Shown here: in pieces, positions 22,764 to 34,090 of the stretch
How the letters are laid out: the number at the start of each line of letters is the position of its first letter
How positions within the stretch are numbered: the first letter of the stretch is position 1
The notes under the pieces: generated by a model
What the model was told of the DNA's origin: nothing
Seen by the model: only the letters and a program-made list of their open reading frames with translations
Database searches by the model: none
Assembly (NCBI GenBank): GCA_038501625.1
Contig: JAZAYU010000199.1
Coordinates: 372,001-436,000, forward strand
Direction: 5' to 3'
DNA length: 64,000 bases
Source of the DNA: Corbicula japonica
Taxonomy: Eukaryota > Mollusca > Bivalvia > Venerida > Cyrenidae
Made by a program: the position numbers and the translations under genes

Positions 22764-22835
22764 TAACTCCGATGAAACAAAGACCACTGGACATATCAAA
22801 AGAATCGTGAGAAGTGTAGGCGTCATCGTCAAAAC
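22764..22835 (-). CDS. Candidate signal-peptide exon
   Basis: On the minus strand an acceptor (TATATTTCAG) is followed 9 bases later by ATG and the reading MTPTLLTILLICPVVFVSSE, then Leu. It ends at a near-perfect donor (TTA|GTAAGT) in phase 0. The peptide has the hydrophobic core and small residues of a secretion signal. The CAP exon at 15693-15879 lies 6.9 kb downstream on the same strand and also starts in phase 0, so the two could belong to one secreted CAP gene. However, the intervening exon coding for the N-terminal CAP helix was not found. Short length limits certainty. Confidence 0.45.
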
Positions 22836-23017
22836 CTGAAATATACAAATCCTACACATTTATTTACTAAACGAGAACTGTCTTTGATGAAGTTAAATTT
22901 ATAGTGGAAAAGAACTTGAATAATGCGTAATAGTTTTGTTATTATTTCTAGATAACTAATAAGTGATGTGTTACACATATTGACAAAAACTTACCACGAA
23001 ACGCCATCGTAATCTAT

Positions 23018-23095
23018 TTTTTATGACGTCATTTCAATCAGTGGTTGACGTGTTGACGTCAACTTTTTTGATGTTCTTTTTGCCATGACGCATTC
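23018..23095. mobile_element. Degenerate right half of family M MITE
   Basis: TATGACGTCATTTCAA, TTGACGTCAA and CCATGACGC follow in the same order as at 15570-15634; the left half is absent. Confidence 0.45.
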
Positions 23096-23397
23096 AAAAT
23101 ATATAATTATGCAATTGAAAAGCGTTTATCACACCTTTAATTTGTATTTAATACAAAATATCGAAAATAATATTAAATGCAAATCACAGTTTTCCTTATG
23201 TCAATTTAAATATCATATGAGCATAAGACATTAAATTTGGATATTTAAAATTTCAAACCGGTACGGTTATCATGCCAAGTTGCTTCTGACGATGGCCGAA
23301 CGTTATCTCCCGCTCAAACCGATAGATAACATCGTATGATCAAATGCTTATTTAAAGGCCTGTTGCATTCATTCCCCTTTTTTTCCCCACGGTTGTC

Positions 23398-24410
23398 GCG
23401 TCAGTGTTAATTCTACTGAATCAACTCCACGATCGCTTGAATGTGGTGTGCCTCAGGGTAGCTGTCTTGGTCCCTGGCTTTACCTCACATATGCGGGAAC
23501 TTTATTCGATGTTATCCCACCAACCATATCTGTCTACGGCTTCGCTGATGACCACATTGCTAGTCAACGCTTTCAACCAACTTCAGCGATCAATGAACAT
23601 AACGCTATAAAGCAAATTGAAGACAGTGCTGTAATCATCAATGAGTGGATGAATGCCAATAAAATTAAAACGAACACCACTAAGACAGAATTCATCATGT
23701 TTGGTAGTAAAGCCCAACTTGGTAAATGTATAACTAAAGAAATTGATATTGCCGGTGATAAAATTCAAAATGTTAGTGTCATTAGATACTTAGGTGCCTA
23801 CTTAGATGAGAGCCTAAAATTCTCAACACATGTAAAAACCAAGTGTAGAACTGCCATGTTAAACTATTTGAGAATAAAAAACATTCGCAAATATCTTACT
23901 CAGGATGCTACAAAAATTCTAGTATTGTCATTAGTAATCTCACATTTGGATTATTGCAACGCTTTATTATTTGGAATTTCAGAAAGTGAATTACAGAAAT
24001 TACAGCGTATCCAGAATATGTGCGCTAAACTTGTTTTGCAACGTAGTAAATATGACAGTTCCAAAGACTCCTTATTTGAACTGCATTGGTTACCAATTAA
24101 AGCTAGGATCAACTTTAAAATACTGTGTACAATGTATAACTGTTTCATAGGCAACGCTCCGGTTTATCTAACAGAACTGTTACACAAACCTGTCATAAAA
24201 AGACCAAATCTAAGATCTGCTGATAATGTGGATTACTGTTTTGCTGTTCCCTTTAACAAAAGGAAAACATTTAAAGACAGAAGTTTTAGCACCGTTGGTC
24301 CAACTCTCTGGAATAATTTGCCTCTGTATATAAGACAGTCTTCTTCTATGGAAATATTTAAGAAAAATCTCAAAACCTACTATTTTAGAGATTTTTACGC
24401 ACTGTTTTAA
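23398..24410 (+). CDS. Reverse transcriptase C-terminal half of a CR1-like LINE (partial)
   Basis: The frame opens at the truncation (RVSVNSTESTPRSLECGVPQ) and continues without a stop to 24410, about 337 codons. Near the start is GVPQGSCLGPWLYLTY, the conserved PQGSxLGP block. Next comes SVYGFADDH, the motif C box (usually YADD), followed by IIN-EWM, NKTKTEF-like and the thumb IRYLGAYLDESLKF. The C-terminal region has LEYCN-like HLDYCNALLFG, LQRIQNMCAKLVL, LHWLPIKARINFK and a closing FSTVGPTLWNNLPLYIR, as in CR1-clade proteins. The endonuclease and the first RT motifs are missing, so it cannot transpose alone. The open frame suggests fairly recent insertion. There is no native start codon. 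Confidence 0.85.
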
Positions 24411-24706
24411 TATTAAGTTTAAGCTGTAAACTGATCGTAATATGAAAATGTGTCTAGAATTTCTACTGAGACAGACATTATTTTTATTGTTTTACATCTT
24501 AATAAGCTCTTAATACTTAGGACATTTTACACGGCTGATTTCTTACATTTATTTTATTGTGTTTATTTGTCGTTTATTTGCCACGTATATGTCATTTTAT
24601 ATCTATATGTATTAACTGTTTTACTTTGTTTTACTGTACAACGCCATTGAATATGTATATAGAAATAGGCGTTTAACTAAATAAATCAGTTTCAGTTTCA
24701 GTTTTT
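23398..24706 (+). mobile_element. CR1-like non-LTR retrotransposon, 5'-truncated
   Basis: The element keeps the 3' half of its ORF2 (CDS listed separately) plus about 295 bp of 3' UTR. It ends in short repeats, CAGTTTCAGTTTCAGTTTTT near 24687-24706. Short-repeat 3' ends instead of poly-A are typical of the CR1/L2 group. The abrupt start inside the RT domain is the normal result of incomplete reverse transcription. Confidence 0.85.
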
Positions 24707-24986
24707 CTTTTTATATAAATTAGGACCAGCACTAATATTTTTATTGTAATATTCCTGGCAAAAGGTATGTGACTGAGTCTTTTCAAACGATTAGAGTGGT
24801 GTTTCGGTTGCACTATTTCCTAGTTTCTAGTCTAAATTCTCTGTAAAAATAAAACATAATATATCAAATGAAAATCGTTTTAACTGTTATCTCGGTTGTT
24901 CATATATGTAAGTGTTTTATTGTCAGCTTTAGCTTTGGTGTTGACCGTAAGCAATGCAAATTACAAGTTTATATTCAATGATGTTT
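24707..24986. other. No recognisable feature
   Basis: AT-rich flank between the LINE and a family A copy. Confidence 0.4.
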
Positions 24987-25020
24987 CAACGATTCTTTTG
25001 ATATGTCCAGTGGTCTCTGT
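24987..25020 (+). pseudogene. Short inverted copy of the candidate signal-peptide exon
   Basis: A stretch starting ACGATTCTTTTGATATGTCC and continuing AGTGGTCT is identical, in opposite orientation, to part of the exon at 22764-22835. The frame is broken in this copy and splice sites are lost. It abuts the truncated tail of the family A copy at 25005-25425. Confidence 0.55.
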
Positions 25021-25425
25021 AAGATCATTGAGTACCCGCCCTTTGGCTTTTCATTGCTATTAGATTCTTATGTTTTATATGTTTGTGTGCTTTTGCATGC
25101 AACATTGTTGAGCCAATAAGTGGGTAGGAGTTGTTTCACCAAGACAACTTGTATTTGTTTTGTGATATGAGAACCTGTTGGGGCAAGTGTGAGGTTGGTG
25201 CACCCTAGAACCTGGTTTAAACCCCCAGTGGCAATTTGATTTGCCACTGACCGTTCCAAGGCGGTAACCCCTCGGGTTCTCATTTTTGTTAATTTTTAGT
25301 GGTGTCTCTTTTGAAACTGATCATTTTATTAACCATGCTCTCTCCCTCTCTTCTTCTTGACTGTGTGGGGAGGCTGTTTTTTCTGAATGTGGCGATTCCT
25401 GATATGCATATTTCACCTTTAGATA
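25005..25425 (-). repeat. Dispersed repeat family A, minus-strand copy
   Basis: A nearly complete copy with the head at 25425 (ATATGCATATTTCAC read on plus) and core around 25190-25290. Its tail stops at GATCTTAC, before the usual CTCCTGGAG segment. Confidence 0.85.
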
Positions 25426-25429
25426 ACGG

Positions 25430-26670
25430 GGCTAATGAAAGATTTCTAGGGGTTTCTATTCGGGGGTTTATTGGCGGTAGTTTTAGGTTGGTTACATGAT
25501 AATTTACATTGTACAACTTTCGGACCAAAATCCCCACGGAAATTAAATATTGCTACCCACAAAGGTGTCTGAGCAACCCCGCTTAACCTCTTCATGATCC
25601 ACCGCTGAGATACAATAGGGTGCACATGTTTTTACCAAATCCCATGGCTCTTTAACAAACCCAGTTTTAACATTTAGCAATGCTACTCCAACTCACATCC
25701 ATCCTTTTGGGAGTGAGTGAGTACTATTCTCATAAATTAAGAAGTACTTCTGAATTCTAGAGAAAGTAAGGGGATCTAACTCATAACATCATGACTACCA
25801 TGAAGGATGTTGTCAATGTTTACCATTGTTACCATAATTATCTAAAAAAATGCACTGAACATAGTACGTACAACAATTAATGGTTATACAGTAAACTATA
25901 GTTTATGGTAAATCACATAAGTGTGCTAGGAAATATCATTTTAAAATTTATCCTAGGGATTCATCTAGCTGCTGAATCTCTAGGGTAATTTTCATCATTT
26001 TTATAGGCGATTTGGATTCAGTCAATCAATAACCAACAAAAACATAATTTCAGGGAAAATGGCCCTTCAGTTAAAATTGTAGTGGTCAAAATAGGAATTT
26101 TGGAAATTTTAAGACTCAAAAGGTCATCTCCCAGGTCAAATGGAAGATGTGATCCTAAAGAGAAAGTATTTGGTTCCAGAAGTCACATGTTTGAATTAAT
26201 ATATTTGCTTTTCCACTAGTCTAACCCTTTAGCATGGACAGTGTCAGCAAATCAGGGATAAAAAAAAGTAATATTTCATATTAACTTTATGCTGATTATT
26301 TTTAGATTATCAAGTGTGAACAGAATGCAGTTAATAACCCCACACTACTGTCATTTTCAGTGATTCCTATCGGGTATTTTCAAAATATTTAAGTCAGTTA
26401 TCTACAAATGCATAGAATCAGATGAAAACCACCAGAATTTTATGAATACTATACCCTCCAACAAAAAAATGTAATGAGCCAGTGTCATAGGCAGTATTTC
26501 AAGAATTGAGCTTGTTATATGGGCAGTCGTACGGTAGTTACATGATTATTTCCTAGTTTCAGGCATAAATTCTACGTGAAAATTAATTATACAATTTAGC
26601 TGCAAAGAAGAGGGTTGGTGCAACCCCACTGAATCCGCTCTAGATCTGCCCTTGAATGAGCCACGGGAAA
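25430..26670. other. No recognisable gene; weak internal direct repeat
   Basis: GGTTACATGAT(A/T)ATTT blocks near 25490 and 26540 are followed by loosely similar sequence (GTGCAACCCC / GAGCAACCCC, ATCCGCTCTAGATC / ATCCACCGCTGAGA), suggesting an old duplicated segment. No coding potential. Confidence 0.4.
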
Positions 26671-26920
26671 AATGCGTCACATTATTCTTGACTTGATGTC
26701 AATTACACAGGAAATTGCGTCATATTATTCTTGACTTGATGTCAATTACACAGGATATTGCGTCACATTATTCTTGACTTGATGTCAATTACACAGGAAA
26801 TGGCGTAACATTATTCTTGACTTGATGTCAATTAAACAGATAATTGCGTCACATTATTCTTGACTTGATGTCGATTACACAGGAAATTGCGTAACATTAT
26901 TCTTGACTTGATGTCAATTT
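26671..26920. repeat. 43-bp tandem repeat, about 6 units
   Basis: Units run ATTGCGTCACATTATTCTTG then ACTTGATGTCAATTACACAGGAA, with single-base differences (GTAAC for GTCAC, AAACAG for ACACAG). The last unit is truncated into unrelated sequence. Confidence 0.95.
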
Positions 26921-27012
26921 GCAACATGCTGAATATTTAATGTCAATACATTGTATATTCAAAACTGTTTCCCTACAACAGATAACAGAGACTGAACCAT
27001 ATTAAATAAGAA

Positions 27013-27075
27013 AAGTAGTCTTGGGGAAGAGTGCTGGACTCAAGATCCTGCAGTTTCAAATGCTACCATCGATTA
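27013..27075 (+). repeat. tRNA-Leu-like SINE fragment
   Basis: TGGGGAAGAGTGCTGGACTC followed by AAGATCCTGCAG and TTTCAAATGC resembles the D-arm to T-arm part of a tRNA-Leu (anticodon-stem CTGGACTCAAGATCC). The B box is mutated and acceptor ends do not pair, so a SINE head rather than a gene is likely. Confidence 0.4.
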
Positions 27076-28139
27076 GATTTGTGTGCAGTTTCTCCAGTCC
27101 GCATTTGGCGCCAGTATTGGTTTGCAACCTAGAAAGCAGTCATCTAGCGTGATTAATATAAGTTGGAAAAAGCGTGTTTCATTATCAACGTAAAAGAAAT
27201 AAGTTTAAACTAAACCATATTAATCTTTGGTCAAAATAATCTACACTTGATTTTTTAGCATATGTTGAAAGTTTCAAGTCCTTATCTAGAAAACTGTTAA
27301 AGAAGATACTTTACAGCTTCAACAAATAATTGAGTTAGCAACATAAGATTTATGTGATGATCACATAGAATACATGTTTGAAGTTTCCAGTAAATATCTT
27401 TAATACTGTAGAAAAAAACCATTTCAACAAATAATTGACTGTGCGAAATGGAAAATATTTTTAATGTCACAAGCATGTGTATTTACACTTGATGTAGAAC
27501 ATAAGTTGAACCCTTATTTCCATGGTAACAGTTATTTAATGGGCAAACAGTGTAGATCCATGTGTATCAAACACCTGAAATCAGTTTAAATGCACTTTAA
27601 CTTAAATTCCACTAAAGTCGTTACTAAATCCTGTTGAATTACAGTACACATTGCATATTTTATCTCTGTAAGTATAAAAAAATATCTTCATCAAAGATGC
27701 AATTTTCAGTTTTCATAACTTCGTTAGTATACAATATTTCCATTAATAAACCCCAACAGACTTAAAAAATTATCACTAATTGTTCAACCCTTCACTTCAT
27801 GGGATAAGGCGGATATCCTATGGGCAAGGAGTATAGATCCAGATCATCTGGCAAATCTGTGTCATCTGATCATGATCTACAAAGTTCCCTTTTTCTTTCA
27901 TGAGATCTTTTCTTATCAAGAAGCAAACAGTGTAATCCTGGTCAGATAGCACAGTTAATCTGATCTACATGTGATAAGAAATTTACAAAGGTTTTAGATT
28001 GTGGTGAAATGGAACAAGAAGGAACATTTAAACAGATTCTGGCAAATACTTTAAAGATTTCTTACCGGTGCTATATAACTAAGTGTTGAGATCTGAGATA
28101 ATATCGTTTTGTTTTTTTTTATCTTTTAGCCCAAGATTT
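27076..28139. other. No recognisable feature
   Basis: AT-rich non-coding sequence with nothing supported on either strand. Confidence 0.4.
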
Positions 28140-28505
28140 CTAACCTGTTTTCTTATGTTTATATGTTTGTATGCTTTTGCATGCAACATTGTTGAGCTGA
28201 TGGGTGGGTTGGAGTTATTTCACCAAGACAATTTGTACTTGTTTTGTGATACGAGAACCTGTTTGGGCAAGTGTGAGGTTGGTGCACCCTAGAACCTGGT
28301 TTAAACCCCCAGTGGCAATTTGTTTTGCCACTGACCGTTCCAAGGCGGTAACCCCTCCGGTTCTCACTTCCGTTATTTGTTTGTGGCGTCCAGTTTGAAA
28401 CTGATTTTTGTAATACCATGCTCTCTTTTCCTCTCTACTTTTTGGCTGTGTGGGGAGGCTGTGTATGCTGGATGTGGCCATTCCTGATATGCATATTTCA
28501 TTTTT
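28140..28505 (-). repeat. Dispersed repeat family A, minus-strand copy
   Basis: Core and head are present with the head at 28505; the tail beyond GCATGCAACATTG is missing. It is close in sequence to the copies at 25005 and 42475. Confidence 0.85.
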
Positions 28506-28645
28506 TTAGGTAATTCTTGCTAGGTCTGAAAGATAATGCCTGGAGGAATCTAATTTCTTCTTTAACCTGGAATTCCACACCAAGAAATTCTCTTGTAGGA
28601 GGCAGGACAGTTCCAATGTTAAAAAAATCTTAGAACGGACAACAA

Positions 28646-28745
28646 GCTCAGATATCAGATTGCTCATTGGAGATTTTACCCCATTTCAACCAGTCAGATG
28701 CTGAGATCTGAAAATGGTCTTCCATGCTACATTTTACATTTTTAT
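28646..28745. mobile_element. Family P palindrome, degenerate partial copy
   Basis: TCAGATGCTGAGATCTGAAA and TGGTCTTCCATGCT echo the right arm; the left arm is heavily diverged. Confidence 0.5.
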
Positions 28746-29690
28746 GTCATTTTTGGTAACGCTATACTTATTTTCGAAATGAGACACACATTTCCTTTGT
28801 CGGTGGTCGGCGACTTGACGTGCGATTTGCGTGTTGTTGTTTTTTAGAATGAATATTACGTATAAAATAGGATGATTCCCGCTACAACCAGAAAAATCGT
28901 TAAAATTCATTGAACCAAACGAATATTGCCTGACATCAGGCCAGCTAAAACTATTCGATAAAAAACCCGAAGAGGTTTTTTTTTAATAAACTATTTTTAT
29001 GTTGAAGTTCATTGTTGTTGCCGGTGAAGGTTTTGAAATATAATACATGTATTTTCATATCTGTTTAAAAAAATTAAAATGACCATGGAACAAAAGAAAA
29101 GAAAGGGAGTGCAATTTCCAGGCCCGTGTTTTCCTTTACGACACTTAGGTGTTGTGTACATGCGTGCCCGAGGGATCGTGTCACTAAGCATGTTGTCGTA
29201 CAAAATGTAATCTCTCAATAAACAGGAAATATGGGAGACTGTGGTAGATTAAGTTTCTTCGTATTAATTAATGTAATTGTAAAATCCATTCTCAATTCAG
29301 TTAAATAAAAGTTTCATTGAATAATCTTATTCAGTATTTTCTAAATCCGGAGATTTTGCCTGGAAATCCAGAGATCCGGAGAAGAACCTTACAATCCGGA
29401 AATTTCAGATAAAATCCTGAGATTTTGTAGGTCTGCGTACATTTTATCTTCTTTCTATATCATTTCCGTAATTAAAAGTCCAAAACCTCTAATGTGATTG
29501 AACAAATAATTGCTGTGGAATTTATGCAGACTACTTAAAAAGTAAAGGACATTTTAAGTTATAGTTAGTGAAACTTACAATTCAGAAACCCTTAGGGATC
29601 GGAGCGTAGCGAAGTAACCGTGACTTTCTTATTGTTAAAAATGATATCGGCTTTACCTGGGAGCGAGACCGCACTGTCACGGCGACTTCA
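28746..29690. other. No recognisable gene
   Basis: AT-rich. A local CCGGA(A/G)AT-type repetition occurs near 29345-29410 (GATCCGGAG, ATCCGGAAAT). The 69-codon frame at 29009-29218 has no motif. Confidence 0.4.
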
Positions 29691-30824
29691 CTTAGTGATC
29701 ACCACAATTTACCTTAATATACACTAAATAGCTAAGTGATCACCACAATTTACCTTAATATACACTAAATATCTTAGTGATCACCACAATTTACCTTAAT
29801 ATACCCTAAATATCTAAGTGATCACCACAATTTACATTAATATACCCTAAATATCTAAGTGATCACCACAATTTCCTTAATATACACTAAATAGCTCAGT
29901 GATCACCACAATTTACCTTAATATACACTAAATATCTCAGTGATCACCACAATTCACCTTAATATACCCTAAATATCTAAGTGATCACCACAATTTACAT
30001 TAATATACACTAACTATCTTAGTAATCACCACAATTTACCTTAATATACCCTAAATATCTAAGTGATCACCACAATTTACATTAATATACACTAAATATC
30101 TTAGTGATCACCACAATTTACATTAATATACAGTAAATATCTAAGTGATCACCACAATTTACATTAATATACACTAAATATCTTAGTGATCACCACAATT
30201 TACCTTGATATACCCTAAATATCTAAGTGATCACCACAATTTACATTAATATACACTAAATATCTTAGTGATCACCACAATTCACCTAAATATACCCTAA
30301 ATATCTAAGTGATCACCACAATTCACCTTAATATACCCTAAATATCTAAGTGATCACCACAATTTACATTAATATACACTAACTATCTTAGTAATCACCA
30401 CAATTTACCTTAATATACCCTAAATATCTAAGTGATCACCACAATTTACATTAATATACACTAAATATCTTAGTGATCACCACAATTTACATTAATATAC
30501 AGTAAATATCTAAGTGATCACCACAATTTACATTAATATACACTAAATATCTTAGTGATCACCACAATTTACCTTGATATACCCTAAATATCTAAGTGAT
30601 CACCACAATTTGCATTAATATACACTAAATATCTTAGTGATCACCACAATTCACCTTAATATACCCTAAATATCTAAGTGATCACCACAATTCACCTTAA
30701 TATACCCTAAATATCTTAGTGATCACCACAATTTACATTAATATACACTAAATAACTTAGTGATCACCACAATTTACATTAATATACACTAAATAACTTA
30801 GTGATCACCACAATTTTACCTTAC
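29691..30824. repeat. 41-bp satellite array, about 27 units, with higher-order structure
   Basis: Units read CTAAGTGATCACCACAATTT then A(C/G)(C/A)TTAATATACACTAAATAT. Every unit carries the 8-base palindrome GTGATCAC. Variants TATACCC versus TATACAC and CTAAGTG versus CTTAGTG alternate, giving an 82-bp dimer in places. Rare variants (ACTAACTATCTTAGTAATC and ACAGTAAATATC) recur 369 bases apart, that is nine units, so a nine-unit block was itself duplicated. Confidence 0.95.
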
Positions 30825-30844
30825 AACTATCAGGCATGACGTCA

Positions 30845-30985
30845 TAACCTCGTAAATATTCAGCACATAACAGACACTTGATAATTAAGGGGTTGAAGCG
30901 TGTAGGTTTATCAGATCAGAGGCACAGAATAATTGAAATTCCGGCTCAATGATTGGATGAAATTTTGTGGTGAACACTAATATCA
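30845..30985. repeat. Dispersed repeat family C, copy 1
   Basis: Shared with 49266-49405: AACAGACACTTGATAA, GAAGCG(T/A)GTAG, CAGAATAATTGAAATTC-like and TGATTGGATGAAA-like blocks in the same order. Class unknown. Confidence 0.6.
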
Positions 30986-30992
30986 GGTCCTA

Positions 30993-31085
30993 ATGTTATA
31001 AAGCTGAGATTAGAAACCAGTCTCAAATCTCAAGCATCTGAGTGGCTGAAATGGCGACCAGTTTCCATGCTCTGATTTATAACTG
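30993..31085. mobile_element. Family P palindrome with central/right-arm deletion
   Basis: The left arm GTTATAAAGCTGAGATTAGA and CAAGCATCTGAGTGGCTGAA is followed directly by GTTTCCATGCTCTGATTTAT, so about 40 bases of the hairpin are missing. Confidence 0.75.
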
Positions 31086-31089
31086 TAGG

Positions 31090-31400
31090 CACAGGAATAG
31101 CCACATTTAGAAAACACAACATTCGAACACAGCAAAAACGGCAGAGAGGAGAATAAAGCGGTGATTTCAACTTCATCGGTAAAAAAGACAACACAAACAA
31201 ATTAACGAAAATAGAAACCTGAGGTGTTACTTCTTTGGAATTGCCAGTGGCTTGGAAGAAGGTTCTAGGAGGCACTAGCCTCGGTCTTGCACCTACATAT
31301 TATCGCACAAGAAAACAAGTCCAAGTAGCGTAGCAGAATTAACTACAACCCAATCTTATCAACAATGTTGCATGAATAAGCACTCACAAGTTTATATACG
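31090..31400 (+). repeat. Dispersed repeat family A, strongly diverged copy
   Basis: GGAATAGCCACATT, AACACAGCAAAAACGG, GGTGTTACTTCTTTGGAATT, GGTTCTAGGAGGCACTAGCC and AACAATGTTGCATGAATAAG track the family A order. It is older than the other copies. Confidence 0.7.
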
Positions 31401-32052
31401 ACTTGGTGGATATTTTGTTATTATTGGCTTAATGTATGAATTTGTGAATTGAGGGAAGAAAATGCATAGATTTGCTTCTGAATCTACAACTGATTCATAC
31501 CACTGTTGCCATTTTATTGTAGATACTAATTACCACATGTTGTATTTTCAAATTGTTAGTATGTTTCTAACGATGGTAATGCCGTTAAATTTGTCAATAA
31601 AAAGGATTTTTATTGTCGGTCATCCTAACAGCGGCACCGGACGTGGTCACTTTAGACAAAGCCGCCCGTCTAGAGCTTGGGAATGCTATTCCGTTCCCCC
31701 TATTTGCAAGAAAAGTCTTCTAAATGTTGATGAAACAATATCTGGACGTTGTAGTAACATCAAATCAGAAATTGAGCCGATATATAACGACATGTTAAAT
31801 TATATAAACATACGTGTATTGTATTTTCTACAGGGTGTAGAAAAAATGTTATGCGTCTGTTTTTAGAAAGTCACGTGATGAAAACCTTCATAGCAAAATA
31901 TTATTTGTGTATAAATTGAACTGTTACGTTATTTGATTCAAACAACTGTTCAGGATGATCCCATATATGAAATAGATTCAATCCGTTATATTGATTTTGT
32001 TGGTCAAAAGCAAGACATCGTTTATGTTTTTCTTAGAGACTAATGAATATCC
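31401..32052. other. Unrecognised; one 134-codon open frame
   Basis: The frame at 31462-31866 (plus) is the longest here. Its translation has no domain, signal or repeat that I recognise, and codon choice looks like the surrounding AT-rich DNA, so I do not call it a gene. Confidence 0.35.
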
Positions 32053-33313
32053 GGGCGTGCTCGATTGGGCTGTCGGAACTGTGCCAGAATCAAATTCCGA
32101 CTCTTCCACAGAATCTGCTTGACTGTTTCACTGCGCATGTCTGTACTTTCAGCAGACAGCGACAGTAGTAAACCAATTTTGTCTGGCGATTATAGTCGCC
32201 AGAGAATCCTTAGCGAGCTTCAGTAATCTTTCCTCGAGGTTTAAAATAGGCGGTATTCCCCAAGCTTGCAAGTAAAGTACATACTGCTGCTGGAGATTAA
32301 CAACACCAGTTGGTGTTAGATTTAAAAATACAACGAACTCGGAGTCATATTACAAGATGTATGTTTACCGTTATTACAGCAGAGTTGCTGATAGCAATTT
32401 GATGCCACTTAAATGTCGGTCACTGATTTATTGCCATTCATATGTTTGGAATGCACATTATGATGAGATCTGTATCTGTATTGTTACGACGCTTGTAACC
32501 ACTGCTGGCGTAGTGCGTCGGGGGTTTAAATGTTAACCATTCGAGTTGCACAAATACTGCACACTGTTTGCCATATCCTGTCGTTCAGGGCGACGTTTAC
32601 ACCTTCTAGATGCTGGTTTAATACAGTATAAGCTGTACCTCTTCTTTTGTTTTTTACAAATGGTTTATATTTACTCTTTAATCAAGTGTTATGTTGAATT
32701 ATTGTAATGAGCAATAGGCTTAGTTGATAAGAAGCTGGAGAAATTTTTTTAAATAGATACAGAGAACAGGCTTGACGTAATCCAGAAGCCAATCAGAGGC
32801 CTCTAGTTTTTTGGTTTACAACAGTCGTTTATTTTCTGATAACGACGGAGAAAGAGTCTAAGAATCTGCCAAACGAGTGAGATTGGATGTCGGAACAGAA
32901 TCATGATAGGTGTTTATAAAAACTGTTACATAATTGCATGTTTATTATATCTTTTGAAGTCTAAAGAACTCCTAATGGTCTTAATAAGCCATACTTCATA
33001 GTTCAACTAAGTTTTCCTAGTTTTAAGATCAGTCAACAAAAAGCAATATTTATAATTTACTGAAAAATTACACTATTTCTGGTATTTATGTTGGTGAAAT
33101 TCTTGGCATAGTACTGAAATGTAACCATTATCTTATTTTATGGCAAAAAATCCAGTATCTAAAAATATTTCAGTTTGGTGCAGTATAAAACACTGACCGA
33201 TTCACACCACCTATTTCGATGGAATGGGTAGAACGCTGCAAGAACACAGTTCCGACGCACTCGATTGGAGTTCTCCCTGTTCTAAATGTCGGAATTTCCA
33301 ATCGAGCACGCTC
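32053..33313. mobile_element. Candidate 1.26 kb TIR element
   Basis: GGGCGTGCTCGATTGG at the left and CCAATCGAGCACGCTCC at the right are inverted with one mismatch over 16 bases. Inner sequences TGTCGGAA / TTCCGAC also pair. A further CGCACTCGATTGGAG lies just inside the right end. No transposase is recognised. No target duplication is clear. Confidence 0.45.
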
Positions 33314-33865
33314 CGACTTTTGCGGGAAAGGCTGTCTGTAAACAAAAGTTTACAAAAAGCTAGTCGGTCATAAGCATACACTTTCAACCAAAAATGTATT
33401 CCAAAATCTAGAGTTCAACAACAACATTTCGTCACTGTCCTAGGGTGGGGGGATGAGCAGCCTGACAGGGACTCAAATTATTAACTTTACTATTCTGATC
33501 TTCAACAATTTCGTTAGAATGCTGAACTTAAACATGTAATATTGGTGGTTCTCGCACATTTTCCTGTTTTTGTTTGTTAGTTTTAATGATGTCAATTTCA
33601 GTGTATGCCATGTTAGATGACATTATGCGGGTTTCAAAAAAACTCATGTCCATGCATTGACTTTGAAAATTGATGAACACTTCTACCCATGTGTTAATTT
33701 TAAAAATTTCTTTCTTGTGGTATAAATCACCAAACATACGGTCGTGAAACAGTAGAGGCTTATAATAAACGAGGAGATGTTTTAAACAAGCATTTAGGAG
33801 GAAACGAATGCTCAGAACTTGCTTAATTGTCAAAATATTGTCTTTTAAAGCGAGATTTTGCTTTT
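33314..33865. other. No recognisable gene
   Basis: The 101-codon minus frame at 33528-33833 lacks any recognisable motif. Confidence 0.4.
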
Positions 33866-34090
33866 TCCGCTTTCCAGTGCAAATGTTGCGAATGTTCTCA
33901 GAAGTTAACGGAAGTTTAGCGAAGTGAGGTGATCATTGTTTAAAGTAAAAAAAAAGGGGGGGATCAGCGATTTTGCCATTTGTTTGCGATTTCCAGTGCA
34001 AATTTGGTGAATGTTATCAGAAGATACCGGAGGTTTAGCGAATGTGACATGGCCATTGTTTAAAGTAAACATAGGAGATCAGCATGGGCA
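33866..34090. repeat. 119-bp tandem duplication (2 units)
   Basis: TTTCCAGTGCAAAT, GAATGTT(C/A)TCAGAAG, GGAAGTTTAGCGAA and CATTGTTTAAAGTAAA recur in order 119 bases apart. The first unit ends in a poly-A/poly-G run. Confidence 0.85.

Noticed and set aside
23286..23312. CTGACGATGGCCGAAC as a second hammerhead-like core
   Set aside because: Helix II is absent and the GAAA box is GAAC; too short to support.
29691..30824. 41-bp array as a CRISPR-like array
   Set aside because: Units are contiguous without unique spacers, and the genome is eukaryotic; it is a satellite.
31462..31866. 134-codon open frame as a gene
   Set aside because: No domain, splice context, signal or codon bias; length is within what AT-rich DNA yields by chance.
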